Positions 11,955 through 23,325 are shown, counted from the first letter of the stretch. The stretch: 64,000 nucleotides of DNA from Narthecium ossifragum (GCA_963920575.1 OY986970.1:22265274-22329273), one strand, 5' to 3'. Notes: generated by a model not told the origin, from the sequence alone. A program made the numbers and translations.

Positions 11955-12430
11955 TTGTTTACGCTGAAAGATGAAAATGAATAACAGAGATGAAAATGAA
12001 TCCACAAAGAGAGAATGAATAATTAAAGATGAAATTGCATGAACAAAGATGAAAATGAATGACACAGAAGGATGGAGATCTGTTAATTATCCAATCCTTA
12101 TAACAAATAAAAAAAGAGACACGTCACACACACACACACACATACCATTTCTCAGAATGGAGATCTGTTAATTATCCAATCCATATAACCAAATTACTGA
12201 CAAGATGCAGAACGTTTTGATGCAGATAATATGCTGCATTCCTTCGGATTTCAAGCTCTTCCTGTCGTATTCTAAATCTGCAGCTAGCTTGAGAAAGATT
12301 CTAACTCTCACCAGTTGTTTTATAAGATGGACAAGCCTTTCACTGGTGGACATTGATCAGAGATGAAAATGATCAGAGATGAAAATGATCAGAGAGATGA
12401 AAATGAATGACGGAGATAAAAATGACCTTC
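11955..12430. repeat. Degenerate GATGAAAATGA repeats and a CA microsatellite
   Basis: Copies of GAAAGATGAAAATGAAT and AGAGATGAAAATGATC lie at 11965-12065 and 12355-12425. A (CA)n run sits at about 12124-12143. The segment AATGGAGATCTGTTAATTATCCAATCC at 12157-12182 is a near copy of 12071-12097, a short local duplication. All of this lies in the 5' part of the protease gene. Confidence 0.65.
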
Positions 12431-13212
12431 AATGAAGAGAAATCCTACAAATCAAATAATAAGTAATCTAGTTGAAGAGATAGGGTTTCAATGTGTCTAT
12501 TTAGCCATTCTCACGAAGCAAAAAGCCTAACTGACTTTCCATCTCTATTTTTATCTTTTTCATTTTTTTAGGGTTTTATCTGATTGAAAACATATGAGTA
12601 AACCCAAAAACACATTGCAATCTAATTATCATAAAATCAAGAAGATAAAAATGGACTTGTTGGCATCAACCGCAAAGATGAAATGAATGTCAAAGATAAA
12701 TCCATTGGAATTAATAGATAAATGGATAAGAATCGAAACTTACCGTCTTCACATTCTTCCCCATCCTCGTTGAAGTCTGGATTATGGTATCCGAGTTGAG
12801 AAAGATGAAAATAGAGGTGAGAGGGATGCACCGTTGAGGTGCTGCAATGTTTGTGAAGACGCCGAGGTCGATAGAGACGATGGAACGCTGCGAATCAAGA
12901 GTCGAGTGAGACGCGGGAAGAGAGCGAGCGAGCGCGAGGGGTGGAAGATGAAAATGGAAATGGAGAAGCTGGTCGGAGAGGAAAAAAGACGGGAAAGATG
13001 ATCGTAGGCACGCGAGGGTCGTCTCGATCTTTTTATGTTATTTGGGGTTTTTGCCCTAGAAACAAGCAGCGGGGAGTTTTTAGCAACCCTGTTTGGGTTT
13101 TGGACGAACGACATGTGTAATATGGGGTTTTGGCCTAATCCCCCTAAAATGATATGGTACGAGTCGGATATGGAATGTGGGTGTGTACCAGGGGGGATTT
13201 TGGTCAAAAAAA
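12431..13212. other. Right end of the MULE, no gene
   Basis: Leader of the protease gene and terminal region. The last 190 bases become G/T-rich on the plus strand, with repeated GGGGTTTT and GGYC motifs at about 13040, 13110 and 13190, ending in GATTTTGGTC then a poly-A run. Open frames here are not supported by any family resemblance. Confidence 0.5.
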
Positions 13213-13216
13213 AAAA

Positions 13217-13642
13217 TTAGAGGTTAATTATGCTTAAGTACCTTATAGTTCCTAACATATTTTTCTATTGACCCTCATTTTTAAAAAACTGACATGGAGC
13301 CTCTAAATTTTGTGAATCGTTTATATATGGGCCTGAACGGGACCGATTTGACAAAAAACTTGATTGTAACAAACAATTTGACCAATTTTGTCACGTGTCG
13401 AGTACCTATTGGCCAAAGAGGAGAGAGAACAAGATTGAGATTCAGATGGCCAATATGTGTTTGACATGTGGCAAAATTGATCAAAATTTCTGTCAAAATC
13501 AAGTTTTTGGTCAAATCGATCTGTTTAGACCCACATAGAATTAACTGTTCACAAAATGTAGGGACTCAATGTCAATTTTTTAAAAATTAGGGCCAACATA
13601 AAAATTTGTCAAAAGTTATAGGGTATTAACACATAATTAACT
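13217..13642. mobile_element. Long-hairpin (foldback/MITE) element
   Basis: The two halves of this about 425-bp segment are reverse complements over nearly their full length. The left end GTTAATTATG pairs with CATAATTAAC at the right. TTTTTAAAAAACTGACATGG pairs with the complement of 13565-13590, and the arms meet near 13430. The inverted repeat is therefore about 200 bp per arm with almost no loop, and there is no coding capacity. A partial copy occurs at 53622-53812, which confirms a dispersed family. The flanking duplication is uncertain. Confidence 0.75.
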
Positions 13643-14406
13643 CAAAATTTCAAGAATCTTGAGTAAAAAAAATCCGGAGGCAAGGGAGTGCCAAAAACGA
13701 AAATTAGAAGACGCATTGAGTAAAAATTCATATTTAAATGCCCGGACCCAACCCTAAGCCAAGAGTACACCCTGCTCTTAGGGCCCAAATCTAGGCTCGA
13801 TTGGGCGGGCTAATGGGTCTTTACGTGCCTCGGGCAGTGGCAATGGGCCTTTTGTCGAGGTCTAAATCAAATTCTAACAAAACAGAAAATCAAACCATAT
13901 CCAAAAATCCTAAACCTAGTATGATATGTTGGGTTTACTTTCCAATTAATATGCCCCCTTAAAACAATATCATGAAAGGAAAACATCGCGAGCAAATTTT
14001 TGAGTTTTATGAATGTCTCAGCTTTAAACGATAACAACTCGAATCGAAGAAGAGATCGAGGTAGACTGCAATGAGTGAGGAAGAGCTGGTCTGGAGCTGG
14101 AGGGAGAGAAAGGATTAAAAGGAGTCCATGACATGATAACATCGCCGTTCTGTGAAGAGAATACCATGGAGTTGTTTTTGCATATGGTTACAATGCATGG
14201 GATCTCTCATTGGTGGCTATAAGAGATCGACACCACAGAAAAACCTCACCATGATATCCTAGGCCCCACCAAATCATCCAATACAAATGGTCATGTGTAA
14301 TGCAATGCACGTATATGCTCAAATCTTTATTCTAGCATTGCATGATTTGAGACGAACATGGCATTAGTGTGTGTATGTGTGTGTCATTTGGGTCCAAATA
14401 AAATTC
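13643..14406. other. No gene seen
   Basis: Unassigned DNA, including a GC-richer stretch at 13740-13860 with GGGCCCAAAT-like words and an AT-rich remainder. A (GT)n-like run lies at 14370-14385. No domain is recognisable in any frame. Confidence 0.4.
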
Positions 14407-14560
14407 AAGAGACCTTAAGGGGTTGTTTGTTTGGCCGGAAAAGTGGGCTGGAATGGCTTGACCGGAAAGAAAACATCCATTTAGGGTGTTTGCTTCACTA
14501 GAATGGAATCCATTCCGGTCAAGGACCATTCCAATGACCTTTTCCAGCCTCTTCAAAATA
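14407..14560. repeat. Small hairpin MITE-like segment
   Basis: GGCCGGAAAAG near 14432 pairs with CTTTTCCAGCC near 14540, and GGAATGGCTTGACCGGAA pairs with the CATTCCGGTCAAGGACCATTCC region (14510-14532). The outer left edge GGGGTTGTTTGTTTGG resembles the start of plant miniature elements. It is too short to code. Confidence 0.4.
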
Positions 14561-14577
14561 GGCGAAGGAATCAGCGG

Positions 14578-14955
14578 AGAACCCTAGCTACCATGAGTGC
14601 TCTCACGGTCATCTCCTCCAACCTAGGGTTTCTTCCTCACCATGAGATCTAAGGTTTCCTCCTCTGGTTCTTTCATCGCGCTGGCAATCAAGATACCACG
14701 AGATCCTCTCCTCCAAGCTCATGCAGTCGCCTCCACAGATCCTCTCCTCCAAACCTGAAGTAGTCGAGAACCCAATCTGCCATGAGTGCTCTCACGACCA
14801 TCTCCTCCAACCTAGGGTTTCTTCCTCACCATGAGATCGACGGTTTCCTCCCCTGGATCTCTCGTCCCGCCGCCCGTCAAGATACCACAAGATCCTCTCC
14901 TCCAACCTCAAGTGATCGCCTCCATAGATCCTCTCCTCCAAACCTCAAGCGGTTT
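14578..14955. repeat. Direct tandem duplication, about 187 bp, two copies
   Basis: The copy at 14578-14764 and the copy at 14765-14953 share GAGAACCC, ATGAGTGCTCTCACG, TCATCTCCTCCAACCTAGGG, AAGATACCAC and repeated AGATCCTCTCCTCCAA. They differ by scattered substitutions. Inside each unit, GATCCTCTCCTCCAA itself recurs. I recognise no protein here. Confidence 0.8.
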
Positions 14956-15710
14956 GTTGTTGTTGGGTTTCTCTCTCCCATGGTTCTGTCATCTAATATG
15001 AGTGTCGCCGATCCCGCTAGAATAGGTTGTGATCCGGGCATGGACTGTCATATTAAGAAACTTCTTGGCCGACGGTATCTGATCCCCTTTCTCTTCTAGC
15101 AAACCACTTGAATCCCCTTTTGCATATGCACCCGATCCAATTAAGTCTGAATTTATCATATATACCGATTTCGGTTGCAACCTCACAAAACCCTTCAATC
15201 CCATGATGGCCACGACTCCTCCTCCGTTATCTCACCTGATTTCTCCCCCGTCCTAGCCAAATTGTAACCACCAACCGCCTCTCTCAATCGCGGCCTACCA
15301 ACCAACGAGGCCCCGTCCCCACCACACAAGACCCTTCTTCTTTCCCTACCACACCACCGCCAACCAAGCGTTGGAGAGCCACCAACGCGATCTCTCTCCT
15401 TCTCTGGCGCCATTCATCACCAACCGCTTCTCCCCGGCCTCGACTCCAGCCAAAATCGACATTGCCGTGAAGCACACCGACAACCACTACACGCCGCCCT
15501 CCTCTCCTCCCTCACCAGATCCTCTGTTCCCTCCCGTTCCCAGTCGGCCCAACAACTCCGGGCTCAATTTCTCTCGCAAGCTGGCGTTTGCTTCAACTGT
15601 CGAAAGACATCCCTTCGCTCCATCTTCATCCCTTTGGACCTCCGATCCTCTTCCCCGCATCGACCACCGCCCCCGATCTTCCTGATGTCGCCAAATCGTC
15701 GTGGCCATGA
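14956..15710. other. GC-rich stretch, no recognisable gene
   Basis: CT-rich and GC-rich DNA up to the LTR at 15711. Open frames on both strands (for example 15371-15685) are low-complexity proline/serine or arginine/glycine sequences without any domain I can recognise. It may be old gene or pseudogene sequence picked up by an element; that is speculation. Confidence 0.35.
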
Positions 15711-16184
15711 TGATAAGTCACTAATATTCATAATTAAACCCCTTAATTTATGTTTCTTAGTCTGATAGTGTTTGTATTTGAAGTTTGATAATTGATTTCA
15801 GTTTTACTGAAGATTCGAGATAGAAAATAAAGAAAAAAGTTAATACGCTGAAAATATGCGGCTTCGCTGTCAGTTTGAAAAGAATTCCCCAAAATCTTTA
15901 AAAAATTCCTAAATTCTTGAAATTTGGAGGACTGTGAGAAGACACTAAGAAAAAAAAATTTCTTGTTGGAAGCTTCGACAGATTTTTTTCAGAAGTTAAA
16001 GAATTATCAAAACAAAGTTGCTGAAAATTAAGCATCGGACGATCAATTGGTCATACGGACGATTGATCAGTGAACAGTAACGATTGATCGGTCATACGGA
16101 CGATCGATCGGTCGGACGGAAATCCAACTTTTAGAAAGATTAGAGATTGAGTCCTACGTGAAGTACTATGGCTTTGGCCTAGTA
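15711..16184 (+). mobile_element. LTR family C, 5' part, split by a solo LTR
   Basis: Begins TGATAAGTCACTAA, the same terminus as the solo LTR at 25549-26982 read on the minus strand, and stays alignable with it (GTGTTTGTATTTGA, TTGATTTCAG). At 16037-16120 it carries GATCGATCGG and GATTGATCGG variants. It is cut at 16184 by the Tekay-like LTR, with duplicated TAGTA at 16180-16184 and 33907-33911, and continues at 33907. Confidence 0.7.
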
Positions 16185-17626
16185 TGTGAGGACCCATTCC
16201 TCCAACACGGTCCGACCGCTGTAGGTTGAGGAGCTGATTTTTTTGATTTGGTTGTTTTGGCTCGGTTGGCCTTGCTCTGTGATCAGTTGATCGCATTGCT
16301 GCTTTTGGGACCCCAAAGGCAATTTGGTAAATTGCGCCTTGACTGTCGGTTTCACACCCGCGTAGTGCACACACAGTCTTGATTGATGTATGTGATTGTT
16401 TAGATTCAGTAGGAGCGTTCGTGATCGTCAGATCTGGACGAGATTACGACGAGATCGCAATTTGGAGTCAAATCGGATTCAGTCCGATGAGTTGGCTCGT
16501 CTGAACCGGCTATGCCACATAAGTGACTTAACCCTCTTCTCTCTCTCTCTTTCTTTATTTTATCTTTTTCTTCTCTTTTCCCTCCCCCTCCCCCCTACCT
16601 TCCCCGTGCCCTACCCCCTCCTCCTTCCTTCCCTTCTCTCTCCCGCGGCAACCCTCCTTCCTTCCGCGGCGACCTGGAGGCGGCGGCGAGGGGCTTCTCC
16701 TTCCTTCCCTTTCTCTCTCCCGCGACAGCCTCTCTTCCTTCTCCGGTGATGGCTGCGGTTGGGGGAGGACTCCGGCGGCTCCCTGATGAGTTGGAGACGG
16801 TGACGGTGACATAGGACGGCGGATCACGGAGGATTAGCAAGGATTGAAGCTTGGATTAGCGTTTACGGTAGGGTTTCTACCTAAATCTTTGGATTAAGCT
16901 AGATCTAGGGTTTGGTTTGATTGTTTGTTGTTTTCTTTGTGCTAATTAGTTCCTTATAGCATGCTTAGTGACTGATTGAAGCTTCAGGCGATTTGATTTG
17001 GGTTTTATCCGGATTTTTGGAAGTTTTTCCTGGATTTTCATGGATGCTCTGTTCTTCGATGAACGGTCGGATTAGAGCTCGATTTCTGAGCTGTGTGAGC
17101 ATGGTCGCGTGTAACTTTCAAGATGAAAGTTGTAGATCATCAACTCTACTTTCCCTTTCCGCTGATTTCATGATTTTGGGATTTATATATGAATTTTTGT
17201 AAATTTTCTACGGAACTGCTGCGAAAATGAAATTAGTTAGCTAATTTAATGGAATTTTGACTTTTGTTCAACCTGATCCTCATGTAACTTATCCCCAAGG
17301 TTAATTAGGATTGTTTTAGGAGTTTTGGCTTTGATTGGAGAGGATTTTGAGGTATTTATGCCTCTTTTCGTATTTTTGGCCGAAAGCCGAAATACGTGGT
17401 TTTCATCTATTTCCGGTTATCCTTTTGAATTGAATTTTGGGTAGATGTTTTGGAAGCTAGTAATGAACGTGTATGTCAAGTTTCATATTAATCTGATGTA
17501 CATAGTGAAACCTAGGTTATATCGTAATCTTGTCGACTATATATAATTAAAGCATGATTAATCAATTGTAACTTGTCCAATTCATCTACTACCCTGAATT
17601 GATGTTCTTAGCAGTATACAGTTGAC

Positions 17627-19198
17627 ACAAAGATGATCTCTACAAGAGTTGTATAAAATTTGAATGGTTTTAATTAACTAGTTAACTAAAGTATTTTAAA
17701 AACAAGTAAAGAATGTGGTTTATTAGGATAAAGGTCCTAGGGGATTTTGATCCGAATTAGGGTCTAAGGATGTTCTCTATAAATCAAGATGCATGACTTT
17801 TAAATGAGATGGTCAAAATAAGATATCGACGAGCATAAGATTAATATCGCTCGTCGCTAATGAGATATCGGGTTAAGATCAACTCATCGCATTTAGCACA
17901 AGGGTAGGATCCATGATCAAGGCTTTAATTCGATCATGGCTCAACAATGGCCGGCTAGGGTCCTATTGTTGGCAACAATGGCCGGTTTAGGGTCCTATTG
18001 TTAATTAGAGATCTAGGCTTTGCATGAATAAGAATGGTAGATAGGGTAGAATGAGGAGAATTGGCCATGGTTCTAGCATGGACCTCTCTTTAAGACATTA
18101 CCTCAAACACCTATCAAACATCTATTTCACAAGTAATTGCATATAAGAATTTATCATGAAACCATTCGATTATTTAATTTCTCAATGAATTATGATTCAA
18201 ACCCTAGAATTAGGCATGATTCTAATATGACCTCTTCTTTGGGGATTTGAATCAAAGACTAAACAAGCATGTAATCTCTCTACATACACTTGTAAGAAAT
18301 AAAGCATTCATTGAAGAAAACTAAGAATTACATGTGAATTCATACAAAATCCATCATCACAAGAGTCATTACATGAAGAATTATAAAGAAATCGAAGATC
18401 TAACCCTAAGACATCACAAAATGCACAAGGAGGAGGGATTTAGCTACTCATCTTAGGTAGGATCTCCATGGAAGAGGAGGCTTTACCCATCTTCTTCATC
18501 AAAATCCAACCCTTGAAGCACTCAATCTCTCTCTCACACTAAGGGGGAGAAGACTGGAGAAAGGAGGGAACAAGAGTGGAGAAAAGATCCTAAAATTAGT
18601 GCCAAAATCCCTATTTATAGACCCCAAGTCGTGAATCCCCGGATTAGATCCGAGCCGTCCATTTATAACCGTCAGCGATCTTGGATCGATCTGAAATAAG
18701 CTTGGATCGATCCAAGATGAGCAAACGAACATAGCTTTCTGGGAAGGAAATATGGATCGATCCCATTTAAATGTGGATTGATCCAATTTGTACCCAAGAA
18801 TAAGTGCTCTTGTGAAAAGAAATATGGATCGATCCCATGACGGTTTGGATCGATCCATTTTGTACCGAGCTCTCTAGGAAAAGATATTAGGATCGATCCA
18901 TTAAGAATCCGGATCGATCCAACATTGGATAAAAAATATGACTTTCTGGAAGAGGATCGAGATCGATCCAAATTACTTTAGGATCGATCCAAAATGTCCT
19001 TGGATCGATCCAATTTGTCCGGATCGATCCGAATTTAGCTGAATCTGTATAGTTGATATCTTTTGGCTCGAAATCAATGCAACTCTCTTCGTAAGCTCTT
19101 GTACCTGAAATCATATGAAAAGATATTAAAAATGCATTGCTTGAGAGCTAACAAAGCCCAGTTGAATGGGTGAATTATGTATATTTTGTGACTCATCA
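17627..19198 (-). repeat. Athila-1 3' LTR, truncated at its end
   Basis: Matches 31316-32889 nearly throughout, starting ACAAAGATGATCTCTACAAG and ending GTGACTCATCA. Differences are a few percent by eye. The outer about 107-125 bp present in the other LTR (31189-31315) is missing here and replaced by ACAGTTGAC, apparently a deletion remnant beside the AGTAT duplication. Confidence 0.85.
18608..19032 (-). promoter_or_regulatory. LTR promoter: GATCGATCC cluster plus TATA box
   Basis: About thirteen copies of GGATCGATCC or one-base variants lie between 18680 and 19030, many in pairs 18-24 bases apart. On the minus strand they are followed immediately by a TATA box (CTATAAATAGGG, complement of 18610-18620). 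They therefore sit in U3, upstream of the probable transcription start. The repeat itself is palindromic (GATCGATC). Function is inference. Confidence 0.6.
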
Positions 19199-19210
19199 CA
19201 CCCCCCAACT
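19199..19210 (-). other. Polypurine tract of Athila-1
   Basis: CACCCCCCAAC on the plus strand is GTTGGGGGGTG on the element strand, directly adjoining the LTR end TGATGAGTC. This is the expected position of the plus-strand primer. A second tract of the same kind lies at about 20551-20561. Confidence 0.75.
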
Positions 19211-21373
19211 TGAACTTTGCTAGTTCTCGAGCAAAGCAAAAAGACAAATAAAATCTAACTAGCCACTTTCGTAGGACTCGCGATTGCACTTAGTATGTGC
19301 AACAAGCCGTTAAACCCCTAGATTTACCCTAGAGGTCGAGTGTTGTCTCGTGAGGGTTTACAGTGATGATACCCACAAACATCTCATTTACAATCGAAAT
19401 GTCAAGATACAATACATCAATTCATTTGTGATCTAGATTTACTCAAATGTCAAATAATAGAATCATGTGCATAATGATATTCTTCAACTCACACAAATAT
19501 AAGAAATATACTAATCAAGCTATGGTTATTACCCTTCAAGGACTTTAAGGCACTTAGTACCATTATAGTATAGTCAAGAAATCAAAGTGTAAGATGTTAC
19601 TGCACACGTATTTGGGGTTTTCAAAATCAACCAAGTAAGGCCCAATCTGATTCAGTCATCTCAAGTATTTCACATGTTTGTTAAAATATAACATGGTTGC
19701 TCTTTATACTTTTCTCAATTAGTGTGCGACCGTGCAATGTCATAATCCCTTAAGCTTTCTTTTAGGTCCTTATAACGAGCTTTGGGTCAATGGCTCCCAA
19801 ACCAATTGGCTTTAAGGCATTAGGTGATAAAGCACCCCTCGGACTTAATTGCTCAAACCCAAAATGCTACGAATTATAACTAGTCATCACACATATTCGC
19901 TTTCTTTTTCTCTTATTTGTTTTTCATTGGTATGTGACCGTGCAATGTTATAATCCCTTAAGCTTTCTTCTAGGCCCTTGTAACGAGCTTTGGGTCAATG
20001 GCTCCCAAACCAATTGGTTTTAGGGCATTGGGTGATGAAGCACCCCTCGGACTTAATTGCTCGAACCTAGAAGGCTAAGAATTATAACTAGTCAACACAC
20101 ATTTTTTTTCATTCCTAGGCCGTTTGACGCGAACAATACACGTTGTTACGCACATTGCCCGGTTACTAAGCTTTCGGATTTCCCTACACGAGCATTGCCA
20201 TTTTTGATTAAGCAAAACATGCTTCCTACCTTTGACTTCTTAATCCTTCAAGGTACCAAACTCAATTTGACTAATCAACCCCTCATAAGTGTGCGAATAT
20301 AAAGTGATGATGAATTACTCAACCAACTTTAACATGTATCAAGCGGGTTAAAGTAACTGAACAATAATATCCAAATCATGATTAGCAAATCCTTATAGCT
20401 ATGTGAAGTTTCGAATATATCATACAACAATCATCCATGAAGGGTACTAGAGTTGAATTTCTCACATAATCATTGATGCAAGTATTTCGCATTCGAAGTG
20501 TAAAATAAAAAAAAATTGTTAATCAATTGTTATCATGCGTGTAATGCATACCCCCCAACTTAAACGGGATTGTCCTCAATCACGATTGAAGGATAAGGGA
20601 AAGAGATAACCTGGATTGTTGTTTGAGAACCGTATAAGACGTTCAACCTTGCAAAACAAATTGCACATATGTGAAGCATAGGATTAATGAACAAAAGTAG
20701 AGAAATAAAGTGAATAAAGATTGAGGGTTGAGTTGAAGATAGGATAAGATTGTAGAGGATTATTGGCTTGGTTCAATATCCTGAAAACATGAAAGAAACA
20801 GAATCGACATGAATAATAAAAAAATTTGGGCAGCACCTCCTTTGTATTTTAGATGAGCTCATTGCTTACATATGTGATACAGTTAACATATCCATCCCAA
20901 ATATAAAGAGAGGTACCCACAACTTCAAAAAGTTCCCACATTCAATCACATACACATGTTAACCCTCTTCACATGCTGATAACCATCCAATTTCTCCAAA
21001 TACAAAAGATTACAACCACCTTAAGCTAGAAACCAATCTTCACAAAAATATGTAGCATAAAAGACTCAAATACAACCATGACATCATTCACAATGATCTT
21101 TAGTCATTCAATCATCCACAATGTAGCATAAGGAGTATCATATACAATCATGGCCCTTAAGCCTACACATTTAATCATCAACCAAAAATGTAATTAACTT
21201 GAGTCATTCACCCAACTACCATACATCCATCATATATCACAAAATATACCTCATATACCATCATGACATTATGAACCAAAAATGTGGCATCATGCCTAAG
21301 CATTAGTGTTTACCAAAATGTACTATCCAGACATTTTGTTAGCTACACATCAAAGTAATACAATCACAAACTC
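19211..21373 (-). other. Athila-1 3' non-coding region with tandem duplication
   Basis: No gene. Two direct copies of an about 185-bp unit lie at about 19718-19903 and 19928-20107, sharing GTGACCGTGCAATG-type starts, TAATCCCTTAAGCTTTCTT, GCTTTGGGTCAATGGCTCCC and CACCCCTCGGACTTAATTGC. At 20120-20175 TTGACGCGAAC and CCCGGTTACTAAG recall motifs in the same place in Athila-2. A second C-rich tract (ATACCCCCCAACTTAAAC) at 20549-20566 is followed by TTGTCCTCAAT. The remainder to 21373 is AT-rich. Confidence 0.7.
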
Positions 21374-22717
21374 TCAACTCTCATCACTCGGTAGAACTGA
21401 CTGCACAACTGCGGGAGTAAGTGTATCAACTACTGGTGGGTCCTCTGGTAACGTGCTGAACTCCTCTGTCTGCGTGGAGGTAGAAACTGTAGCTGGTCCT
21501 GCCGGGCACATCTTCGCCAAATAGGCGAGTATCGTCCGCAGTTCATGTTTTGTCTCCTGCTGATAATAGTGCAAATCCGTCTTGATAGCACTCAAGGAGT
21601 GATCAACCTCTTCCAATCTTGCATTCATTGTGAGGCGAAGATCCTCTAACTCAGAGGTTGAATCATCCTCTGAAAGTGGTTGATCCTGTGGAGCAGGCTG
21701 AGGGGAGGATGGAGGCTGAGGAACTAGAGGTGGAGGAGGAGCAGATGAGCCAGGTTGAGGATCGATTAGTGGAGCAGGCTGCCTCTTAGCTAGAATGGAG
21801 GCAATTTCCTGTTGAGCTTTGGCCATTTTAGAAATGACCTTGCTCCAGGTAGTTTGGTCAAAGGAGGAGGATGGAGCTTCCGTACTAGGCTCGTCAGCAG
21901 GAAACCAAGGTTGACGCACAAGGAAATCAGAGATGAGGCAAGGGTGTGGAAATGGCTTTGTTTTATTCTTGTTATCAGTATTTTTAAAAAAATATTCCAT
22001 GTCATTGAGAATTAGGGATGGAAGAGGAATGGAAACATTCTGAAGGAGACACCACAAAACCCATAACCAATCACCTACACGGCGTTGAGGGTGAGCTGTC
22101 TGAAAAACATTCCGACGTAGAACATCATCGATGAACCACAATTGTTCATCTAGTTCGCGTTGAAAAATCTCGCCAGTGTAAGCTCGCACTGGAACGATTT
22201 CAGAAGCCTCCCATTTTCAAACAGTGGCATCATAACGGGTAGTAGGGGATGCTATAGGGATATCTAAAATTTTACTGATGGTTTTAGCTATGAAAACTAC
22301 ACGATGACCCAAAATTTGAGTTGTAAACCCTGGGCAATTCTTATCCTTAGCTGACTGTGGTGGAATAATTTCTAGATTTTAATAGAAAAGCCGGATAAAC
22401 CTAGGATAAATGATCCTAGTTGGTGAGCAAAGCCCTAAAGCTCGGTGTTGCTCCAAAAAACGAACAGAAGCTACTGATTGTGCATGATTGCGGAAGAACG
22501 GGATGTCAAATTGGAATTCAAATTCAAAGCTACGGTTTTTCCAAAGTTCAAGAACAACATCACCAGTGGTCTCTGGCTCTGAAGCTCGACTGCGCTTGCT
22601 TGGTGATTGAGGAGGTGGTGGAGAGGAGGCGGACGGACCAGCCGAAGAAGAAGAACCCGGCGCACCCCGTTTCTTCTCCGGCGTCTTCTTGTTTGCAAGC
22701 TGCTTCTTTGCTCTCAT
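21374..22717 (-). pseudogene. Athila third ORF (env-position protein), broken
   Basis: Lies between pol and the 3' LTR, the place of the env-like ORF in Athila elements. Start ATG at 22717 (MRAKKQLANKK). Order: a basic, proline-rich N-terminus (SSPPPPQSPSKRSR); a conserved block (FRNHAQSVASVRFLEQHRAL) like the putative plant transposon protein domain found in such ORFs; another block (YTGEIFQRELDEQLWFIDD and RRVGDWLWVLWCLLQN); a long proline-rich stretch; a short coiled-coil region (LEDLRLTMNARLEEVDHSL) near the C-terminus. TAA at about 22379 and TGA near 22219 break the frame. I see no signal peptide or clear transmembrane segment, so a true envelope role is not supported. Confidence 0.6.
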
Positions 22718-22852
22718 GGAAGCTAGGATGACGGGTGGATGTGTGGTGGAGAATCTCTGGTAGCTAGGACGGTCGGTAATCGCCGGAGATGTGAGAAATG
22801 AGAAGAGAGAGCGTCGGAGGAGGAAATGGGCGAGAAATGCCCTAACTGACGC

Positions 22853-23325
22853 ACCAAAGCCTTTAAATGTGTTTTTAGTGGAGTTTGGATCGATCCAATA
22901 AGGACTTTGATCGATCCCAAACACGTGTCATGATCACAGATGGTGACTTGAGTGGCGTGGCAAGGATCTGGATCGATCCCAATTAGACAAGGATCGATCC
23001 ACACGGTGACAGAACGGCCCTTTTTTGAGGTCATGTTGGATTGATCCAAACAAGGGTTTGTATCGATTCAAACACACGGCTCCGGATCGATCCAGGACAA
23101 CTTGGATCGATCCAAATTGTCCCACCACGTATTGTGCTTACTAAAAAAAAATAAATGTGGATCGTTCCAAATTACATGTGGGTCGATCCAACCACTAACA
23201 GAACGTATGTCCTGGAAGACCGTTTTGGATCGATCCATTAAAGATTTGGATCGATCCAACATTGTTTGTGGATCGATCCAACATTGTTTGTGGATCGATC
23301 CCAAGTAAATATGGATCGATCCACC
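22853..23325 (-). promoter_or_regulatory. Internal GATCGATCC cluster before Athila ORF3
   Basis: Between the end of pol (23732) and the ORF3 start (22717), about thirteen GGATCGATCC-like sites are spaced through 22885-23320. On the element strand they are followed by CATTTAAAGGC (complement of about 22853-22863), a TATA-like box roughly 140 bases before the ATG. The arrangement copies the LTR promoter, so an internal promoter for ORF3 is plausible. That is inference. Confidence 0.5.

Larger units (their letters stand above)
7881..12353 (-). pseudogene. Ulp1/C48-like cysteine protease gene of the MULE
   Basis: A multi-exon minus-strand gene resembling SUMO proteases, as captured by this MULE group; its role in transposition is unknown. 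Reading 5' to 3': MSTSERLVHLIKQL (12353); FRFGNEKYMITKRDIQIIFGL (11876-11466); a short exon near 10850-10725; an acidic Glu/Asp stretch (10620-10345); a coiled-coil exon (about 10060-9385); helices near 9115-9040 and 8730-8645; then the protease fold. Protease features: FFPI and a catalytic His in PNHFTLLVLHLENEKWYFYN (8590-8291), and a catalytic Cys in RADCAIFVCYYMEML (about 8008-7965). TAG at 7947-7949 is followed by an in-frame tail ending at 7881, so the original end was probably 7881. Introns contain the 19-bp minisatellite. Exon borders are approximate, and the N-terminal exon is tentative. Confidence 0.7.
2440..13212. mobile_element. Large MULE carrying transposase and Ulp1 protease
   Basis: About 10.8 kb holds two divergent gene sets characteristic of Ulp1-carrying Mutator-like elements (the Kaonashi/KUP type): a MuDR-class transposase on the plus strand (3683-6542) and a C48/Ulp1-like protease gene on the minus strand (12353-7881). 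Long terminal inverted repeats are absent, as is common in this group. Both ends instead carry AAAACCCC-type subterminal motifs: GTGAAAACCCC and CAAAAACCCC on the left near 2500-2615, and on the right their complements near 13045-13200 (GGGGTTTTTGCC, GGGGTTTTGGCC, GGGGGGATTTTGGTC). Introns and spacers are packed with a 19-bp minisatellite. Exact ends and the target duplication were not determined. Both genes carry disabling changes, so the copy is probably dead. Confidence 0.7.

Noticed and set aside
16396..16840. Proline/serine- or arginine-rich frames as possible genes
   Set aside because: They lie in CT-rich sequence within the Tekay-like LTR and show no domain.
18680..19030. CRISPR-like array of short palindromic repeats
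   Set aside because: Repeats are only about 10 bp, spacing is irregular, and the setting is a plant LTR.
18499..19114. Frames with repeated WIDP/MDRS peptides, seen also at 22.9-23.4, 32.3-32.7, 38.5, 45.5 and 51.4 kb
   Set aside because: These peptides are simply GGATCGATCC read in different frames inside LTR or spacer DNA.
21374..22717. True viral envelope gene in Athila-1
   Set aside because: I see no signal peptide, fusion segment or clear transmembrane helix. Only the position is env-like.
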